The notes below the pieces were generated by a model, which saw only the letters and a program-made list of their open reading frames with translations, had not been told where the DNA came from and searched no databases. A stretch of DNA of 64,000 nt, from contig JACKCC010000023.1 in assembly GCA_020634245.1 (NCBI GenBank), forward strand, positions 54,471-118,470, read 5' to 3'. The DNA is from Ardenticatenaceae bacterium. GTDB lineage: Bacteria; Chloroflexota; Anaerolineae; Promineifilales; Promineifilaceae. This document shows, piece after piece, positions 60,619 to 64,000 of the stretch. Both the position numbers and the translations under genes were made by a program. The stretch's first letter is position 1, and every line of letters begins with the position of its first letter.

Positions 60619-60936
60619 ATGCTATACTCTCTGATTGTGATAAATTGGCAGTCAGTCATCGTCAATAGCTTTTGGGTAATGGGCCTGGCCCTTTTGCTGG
60701 CCGCATTTAGTTACCATGTATGGCTGGCCCATGAACAAAGCCGCCGGTTACGAGACCAATTCAATCACCCCACATTTCAACGATTATATTGGTTGAGTTT
60801 TGTTTTTGTCGGTATCGGTCTGGCCGGCACCAGCCAAAAGACTTGGGAAATGATCGTCTGGATCATATTCACATTGTTCAGTGCCGTCAACACGGTCCAA
60901 ATGCACAAAAAGGCGATAGCTGAGGGCGGTCGGTGA
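60619..60936 (+). CDS. Small membrane protein, function unknown
   Basis: A 105-residue protein with three hydrophobic segments (about residues 12-33, 53-71 and 76-93) separated by a basic loop (HVWLAHEQSRRLRDQFNHPTFQRLYW). I do not recognise a family. The ATG at 60619 has only a weak SD. It is divergent from radA. Its stop codon (60934-60936) lies inside an intergenic hairpin (60920-60960), so the repeat contributes the last residues. Confidence 0.65.
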   Translation: MLYSLIVINWQSVIVNSFWVMGLALLLAAFSYHVWLAHEQSRRLRDQFNHPTFQRLYWLSFVFVGIGLAGTSQKTWEMIVWIIFTLFSAVNTVQMHKKAIAEGGR

Positions 60937-60960
60937 GCTTGTCGACCCGACCACCCTCAG
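60920..60960. repeat. Hairpin overlapping the 60619 gene end, TGAGCTTGTC family, copy 2
   Basis: CTGAGGGCGGTCGG (60920-60933) pairs with CCGACCACCCTCAG (60947-60960) with one mismatch; the loop contains TGAGCTTGTCGA, the same word as at 46850-46859. Confidence 0.65.
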
Positions 60961-61003
60961 CCATCGACAAGACTGAATAGCTATGCAGGAGTTTGAAGAC
61001 TAA

Positions 61004-61831
61004 ATGAGATTGCAGCACATTACACCTTTTTTGCGGCAGTGTGGATGGCTCATTTTACTGGGCACGGCCGTTGCCGCCATCACCGCCTACATCACCAGCC
61101 AAAACATGACTCCTGTGTATGAAGCCTCCGCCACCTGGCTCATTGACGAGCCGGCCAAAACCGAAGCTTCAGTGACGGCAGGCCAAACATTGGCGCAAAC
61201 CTACGTTATTGCTGCGGTCAGCCAGCCGGTTTTGGCCGAGACAGCAGAACGGTTGGATTTACCTATTGATGAGGAACAACTACGGGGAATGGTAACGGCC
61301 GTTGTCCTTCCCAACACCCAGCTCATCACCATTAACGTCGAAGACAGCAGCCCGGAACGCGCCGCCGCCATTGCCAACGCCATTGGCCAAGCCCTGGCCG
61401 ACCAGAGCGTGGCCCGCGACAGCCAGCGTTTCGCCGAACCCCTGGCCAACTGGCAGCAGCAAATCGACAAAAGCAGCGCCGAAATCGCCACGCTGCAAAG
61501 CCAGCTTGCCACCGCCGATGCGACCAACCGCAGCCAATTAGAAACTGATCTGGCGGCGGCACAGGCAGTTTATGATAACGCCTTCGCCCAATTCAATGAC
61601 CTGCTAACCCAACAAGCCGGTGAAAGCGTTATCCTGTCAGCATTGGAAACGGCAGAAGCTCCCGACACACCCATTCGGCCGCGCACAACGGCGGCTGTCC
61701 TTTTGTCCGCCGCCGCTGGCGGGCTGGCAGCTTTGATTGTCGCCGGTATCGCCAGCCGCACCGGTAACGTAAACCAGGCACAAATATCATCCACCGTCGC
61801 CTCACCGCTGACCATGACCAGCAACGATTAA
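61004..61831 (+). CDS. Wzz-type chain-length/polysaccharide copolymerase protein
   Basis: A 275-residue membrane protein with the Wzz layout: an N-terminal membrane segment (about 14-32), a large external helical domain (YEASATWLIDEPAK...; SPERAAAIANAIGQALADQS; a coiled-coil stretch NWQQQIDKSSAEIATLQSQLATADATN), the Pro-rich APDTPIRPRT motif, and a second membrane segment (about 230-252). Such proteins regulate the length or export of surface polysaccharides. No tyrosine kinase domain is attached, and no polymerase or flippase is in the window. An AGTGCCAGGC hairpin follows. Confidence 0.83.
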   Translation: MRLQHITPFLRQCGWLILLGTAVAAITAYITSQNMTPVYEASATWLIDEPAKTEASVTAGQTLAQTYVIAAVSQPVLAETAERLDLPIDEEQLRGMVTAVVLPNTQLITINVEDSSPERAAAIANAIGQALADQSVARDSQRFAEPLANWQQQIDKSSAEIATLQSQLATADATNRSQLETDLAAAQAVYDNAFAQFNDLLTQQAGESVILSALETAEAPDTPIRPRTTAAVLLSAAAGGLAALIVAGIASRTGNVNQAQISSTVASPLTMTSND

Positions 61832-61856
61832 GGCTTGTTTCAAATGCATTAACTGG

Positions 61857-61909
61857 AGTGCCAGGCACGGGGCAGGTAAACCAAAATCGTTCGCCCCGTG
61901 CCTGGCACT
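61857..61909. repeat. Intergenic hairpin, AGTGCCAGGC family, copy 2
   Basis: AGTGCCAGGCACGGGGC (61857-61873) and GCCCCGTGCCTGGCACT (61893-61909) are exact 17-bp complements around 19 bases. The outer ten bases are identical to the arms at 26189-26251. Confidence 0.85.
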
Positions 61910-61925
61910 TTAGTAGCGATTAAAT

Positions 61926-62384
61926 ATGGAATCGACAAAATCACCCGGTTCTCCCAATTTATTGTTCATCATTGGCAGCTTGTGGCTGGTTTTAGCCGCC
62001 TGGCTGCTCTATTTCCAGATGAATCCGGCCATCAATGTCGAATGGAACACGGCTACGGAACTGCAAACGGCCGGTTTTAATTTGTATCGCAGCCCCGCCG
62101 CCGACGGTGAATTCGTCCAAATCAATGACAAATTGATTCCCAGCCAGGGCGACGGGTTAACCGGCGCTTCTTACACATACCGTGACAAATCGGTCACCAG
62201 CGGGGAGACTTTTTATTATTTACTGGAGGAAGTTGAGCTGGATGCCTCGACCAACCGGTATGAAAATGATATTTTTTCCTACACGGTTCCATCGGTGATG
62301 TGGTGGGCGGTGGTGTTAACGGCCGTTAGCCTCCTGGCCGGTCTGGCCTTTATCGTCATGGGCATCCGCGAGAACAAAAACTGA
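61926..62384 (+). CDS. Membrane protein with external FN3-like domain
   Basis: A 152-residue protein with a membrane segment at each end (about 12-31 and 122-144) and a central external domain of about 85 residues (NVEWNTATELQTAGFNLYRSPAADGEFVQIND...SYTYRDKSVTSGETFYYLLEEVEL), which reads like a fibronectin type III/PKD-like beta-sandwich of the kind that binds to secreted proteins or sugars. It overlaps the PqqD-like start by one base, so the two are translationally coupled. No enzymatic motif is seen. Confidence 0.75.
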   Translation: MESTKSPGSPNLLFIIGSLWLVLAAWLLYFQMNPAINVEWNTATELQTAGFNLYRSPAADGEFVQINDKLIPSQGDGLTGASYTYRDKSVTSGETFYYLLEEVELDASTNRYENDIFSYTVPSVMWWAVVLTAVSLLAGLAFIVMGIRENKN

Positions 62385-62656
62385 TGGAAAAGAAAATACC
62401 TCATCTCCAATCCAACCTGATTTGGCGACAGGTAGACGAAAACACCGTCGTTGTCACCCCGCAAAGCGGGCAAATGCGCGTGCTCAACGGCGTCGGGTCC
62501 GTCATCTGGCAGCTTTTAACCGAAAGCCAGTCACACGAGGCCATCATCGATCATATCGTCAACCGCTACGGCATCTCGCCCGAGCAGGCCGGCACGGATT
62601 TGGACAAATTTTTAGCTGAGTTGGAGGAGCGCAATTTACTGTACTGGGGAGCGTAA
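62384..62656 (+). CDS. PqqD family peptide-chaperone-like protein
   Basis: A 90-residue protein with the PqqD winged-helix pattern: VDENTVVVTPQSGQMRVLNGVGSVIWQLLTESQSHEAIIDHIVNRYGISPEQAGTDLDKFLAELEERNLL. PqqD-type proteins bind the leader of a ribosomal peptide and hand it to a radical SAM or other enzyme. No such enzyme or obvious precursor is next to it in the window, so a stand-alone or structural role is possible. It overlaps the upstream gene by one base, and a C25-like peptidase gene follows after 32 bases. Confidence 0.82.
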   Translation: MEKKIPHLQSNLIWRQVDENTVVVTPQSGQMRVLNGVGSVIWQLLTESQSHEAIIDHIVNRYGISPEQAGTDLDKFLAELEERNLLYWGA

Positions 62657-62688
62657 TCAACAGAAAAATATCTGTTACCCAAAAACTT

Positions 62689-64000
62689 ATGCGTAAATCT
62701 AAAATTCTTCACATATTTCTGGCACTCGTTGGTTTATGCGGCATGGTCACAAGTGTAATGTTGACCGTTAACAAGGCCAGCGCCGCCCCAACCCAACTTC
62801 CGTCTGCCGCCGCCCTAGATACCAATTTCCCCACCACCGCCGCCGAAACTTACAAAATCCTGGTGAATCATGATGGCATCTACGAAATAACTTATGATAA
62901 TTTGGCCGCTGCGGGCATGAATATGGCTGCGGTTAACCCCAACACGATTGAAATGATGCACCGGGGTCAACCAGTCGCTTATAAATTTAACGGGGATTCC
63001 GATGCCACATTCGAAGCAAACGAATCGATTCTGTTTTATGGCTGGGCTTTTGACGGTCTGCGCACCGAAAAACAGTTTGTCACTGACAATGTGTTTTGGC
63101 TGTGGACCGGTGGGACGCGCAAGTCGGTGGGCAGCACGGATAATTCAAATGTGGGGGAAGTGGTGACGAGTTTGCGTACGGCCGTTACCAAAGAACCGGA
63201 AAATCTCTTCACCACTACTTATTCCGACCAATGGGATACCTTCCCCAACGAACCCGACAGTTGGTACTGGGATTTGGTGATACAAGGCAATTTATCGGGA
63301 ACGCCTCCTTCTAAAACCTACCAGATTGATCTGCCTCATGTTGCATCCAGCGGGCCAGATGGCCAATACACCATTGAACTGCTCTCCCGCGAAAAATCAT
63401 CCGAGCCAACCGGCATCTCCTACCTGGTGCGTGGCTACATGAACAGCTACAGCAGCTACGGCGAGGCCGCTTGGACTGAAGTTCAAAGCATCAATATCAC
63501 TCATTCCATCCCCCAATCCAATTTGATTAACGGAACCAACAACGTCCGCCTTGACTTTCTGTCAACCAGCAGCCTGGCCGAAATTTATCTCAACCGGATT
63601 ACAGTCGAATATCAGCGCCAACTCACAGCCGACAACGACGAACTCATTTTTACCGACATGACCGGCGGCGCGCGCCAATTTCAGGTTAGCGGCTTTTCCG
63701 AAAATGACCCGGCTTTAGTCTGGAACGTCACCATACCCACAACGACCTTAGAAATTCCCATGACTGCCCCCGGCAAGATAAGCAGCGGCGTTTACACCAT
63801 TGGCAGCAATCACGCCGCCGGAGCCAAATTCATTGCCACAACAACAGCCAATACGCATACGCCGTTGAGCATTAGCAAATACGTACCCACCAGCCTGGAA
63901 CCACCGGCTGGCGGCGCGGACTGGATTGCCATCAGCCACGCCAATTTTCTGGCCCAGGCCAATACGCTGGCCAATCACCGCGCCAGCTTCAGCGGTATGC
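62689..64000 (+). CDS. C25-like (gingipain-type) cysteine peptidase, N-terminal part
   Basis: An open frame of more than 437 codons that runs off the window. A signal peptide (RKSKILHIFLALVGLCGMVTSVMLTVNKASA-A) is followed by a pattern typical of the N-terminal region of C25 proteins: ETYKILVNHDGIYEITYDNLAAAGMN...NPNTIEMMHRGQPVAYKFNGDSDATFEANESILFYG, later beta-rich modules, and GADWIAISHANFLAQANTLANHRASFSGM, which opens the catalytic alpha/beta region. The His and Cys of the active site would be beyond the window end, so activity is unproven. Preceded by a PqqD-like and an FN3-like gene, probably one operon. Confidence 0.75.
   Translation, partial: MRKSKILHIFLALVGLCGMVTSVMLTVNKASAAPTQLPSAAALDTNFPTTAAETYKILVNHDGIYEITYDNLAAAGMNMAAVNPNTIEMMHRGQPVAYKFNGDSDATFEANESILFYGWAFDGLRTEKQFVTDNVFWLWTGGTRKSVGSTDNSNVGEVVTSLRTAVTKEPENLFTTTYSDQWDTFPNEPDSWYWDLVIQGNLSGTPPSKTYQIDLPHVASSGPDGQYTIELLSREKSSEPTGISYLVRGYMNSYSSYGEAAWTEVQSINITHSIPQSNLINGTNNVRLDFLSTSSLAEIYLNRITVEYQRQLTADNDELIFTDMTGGARQFQVSGFSENDPALVWNVTIPTTTLEIPMTAPGKISSGVYTIGSNHAAGAKFIATTTANTHTPLSISKYVPTSLEPPAGGADWIAISHANFLAQANTLANHRASFSGM

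Larger units (their letters stand above)
1634..63185. repeat. Highly iterated palindrome ACGGCCGT across the window
   Basis: The octamer ACGGCCGT is its own reverse complement. By eye it occurs about 90 times (first at 1634-1641, last at 63178-63185), roughly one per 700 bases, mostly inside genes on both strands but also in gaps (for example near 5146 and 21359). One occurrence is expected by chance. In genes it is read mostly as T-A-V, N-G-R or R-P. It is absent from 12525-14560 (AT-rich gene), the insertion sequence, 32750-36877 (orphan gene and htpG) and the AbiJ-like gene. Confidence 0.85.

Noticed and set aside
1..64000. tRNA and rRNA genes, and CRISPR arrays.
   Set aside because: No T-arm/anticodon-arm pattern, rRNA stretch or regularly spaced identical repeat was found on reading both strands; a dedicated scan would be decisive.

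Overview
The window looks like chromosomal DNA of a Chloroflexota bacterium, most likely class Anaerolineae or a close relative. The basis is protein content rather than a marker gene, since no rRNA or tRNA was found. Secreted proteins carry long Thr/Pro ('TPTP') linkers, and the gene set (a bactofilin-like coiled-coil protein, a SEDS protein beside a degenerate PBP, protealysin-type proteases, a C25-type exoprotein) fits that group. Base composition is moderate. One feature runs through the whole window: the palindromic octamer ACGGCCGT occurs about 90 times by eye count, where about one is expected. It is missing from the AT-rich, apparently acquired genes.

Layout. 1-4.4 kb: arginine biosynthesis (argG, argJ, argH). 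4.4-6.3 kb: a stand-alone receiver and a receiver-ParA/CpaE fusion. 6.4-8 kb: a protealysin-like M4 protease with its emfourin-like inhibitor gene. 8.1-12.5 kb: an Eis-like acetyltransferase, an ICMT-like membrane methyltransferase behind a strong promoter/operator, DegV and a histidine phosphatase. 12.5-13.8 kb: an AT-rich GT87-like gene set into a duplicated phosphatase tail. 13.9-15.8 kb: typA. 16.1-21.3 kb: a large multi-PAS hybrid histidine kinase split by a 1260-bp ISH3-like insertion sequence with perfect TIRs and an exact 5-bp target duplication. 21.6-26.1 kb: an S41 lipoprotein, a methyltransferase and a PKD-CAP surface protein.

26.3-32.9 kb is a plus-strand run: bactofilin/coiled-coil protein, MTA phosphorylase, SEDS (FtsW/RodA) protein, Asp/Glu racemase, a pseudo-PBP without its catalytic motifs, and a DUF3224 protein. 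33.1-34.6 kb holds an AT-rich orphan gene flanked by attC-like sites, resembling one integron cassette. 34.6-40.9 kb on the minus strand: htpG, a GH1 beta-glucosidase, nicotinate phosphoribosyltransferase and a cyclic-2,3-diphosphoglycerate-synthetase-like protein. 41.3-43.9 kb: a Xer recombinase, purine nucleoside phosphorylase and an anchored protein. 43.9-53.2 kb, mostly minus strand: rsmD, a polytopic membrane protein, sucDC, a SpoU methyltransferase, a SurA-like protein, and rpsR-ssb-rpsF.

53.5-58.9 kb is a remodelled region: sppA, a GH99-like/LysM protein with a frameshifted C-terminus, a heavily decayed nuclease-hypoxanthine phosphoribosyltransferase gene, a probable free-standing structured RNA gene with its own promoter and terminator, and an AT-rich AbiJ-like defence gene. 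59-64 kb: radA, a Wzz-like protein, small membrane proteins, a PqqD-like protein and the start of a C25-like peptidase that runs off the window.

Many intergenic gaps hold perfect hairpins that fall into a few repeat families. One such repeat appears to have been recruited as signal-peptide coding sequence.
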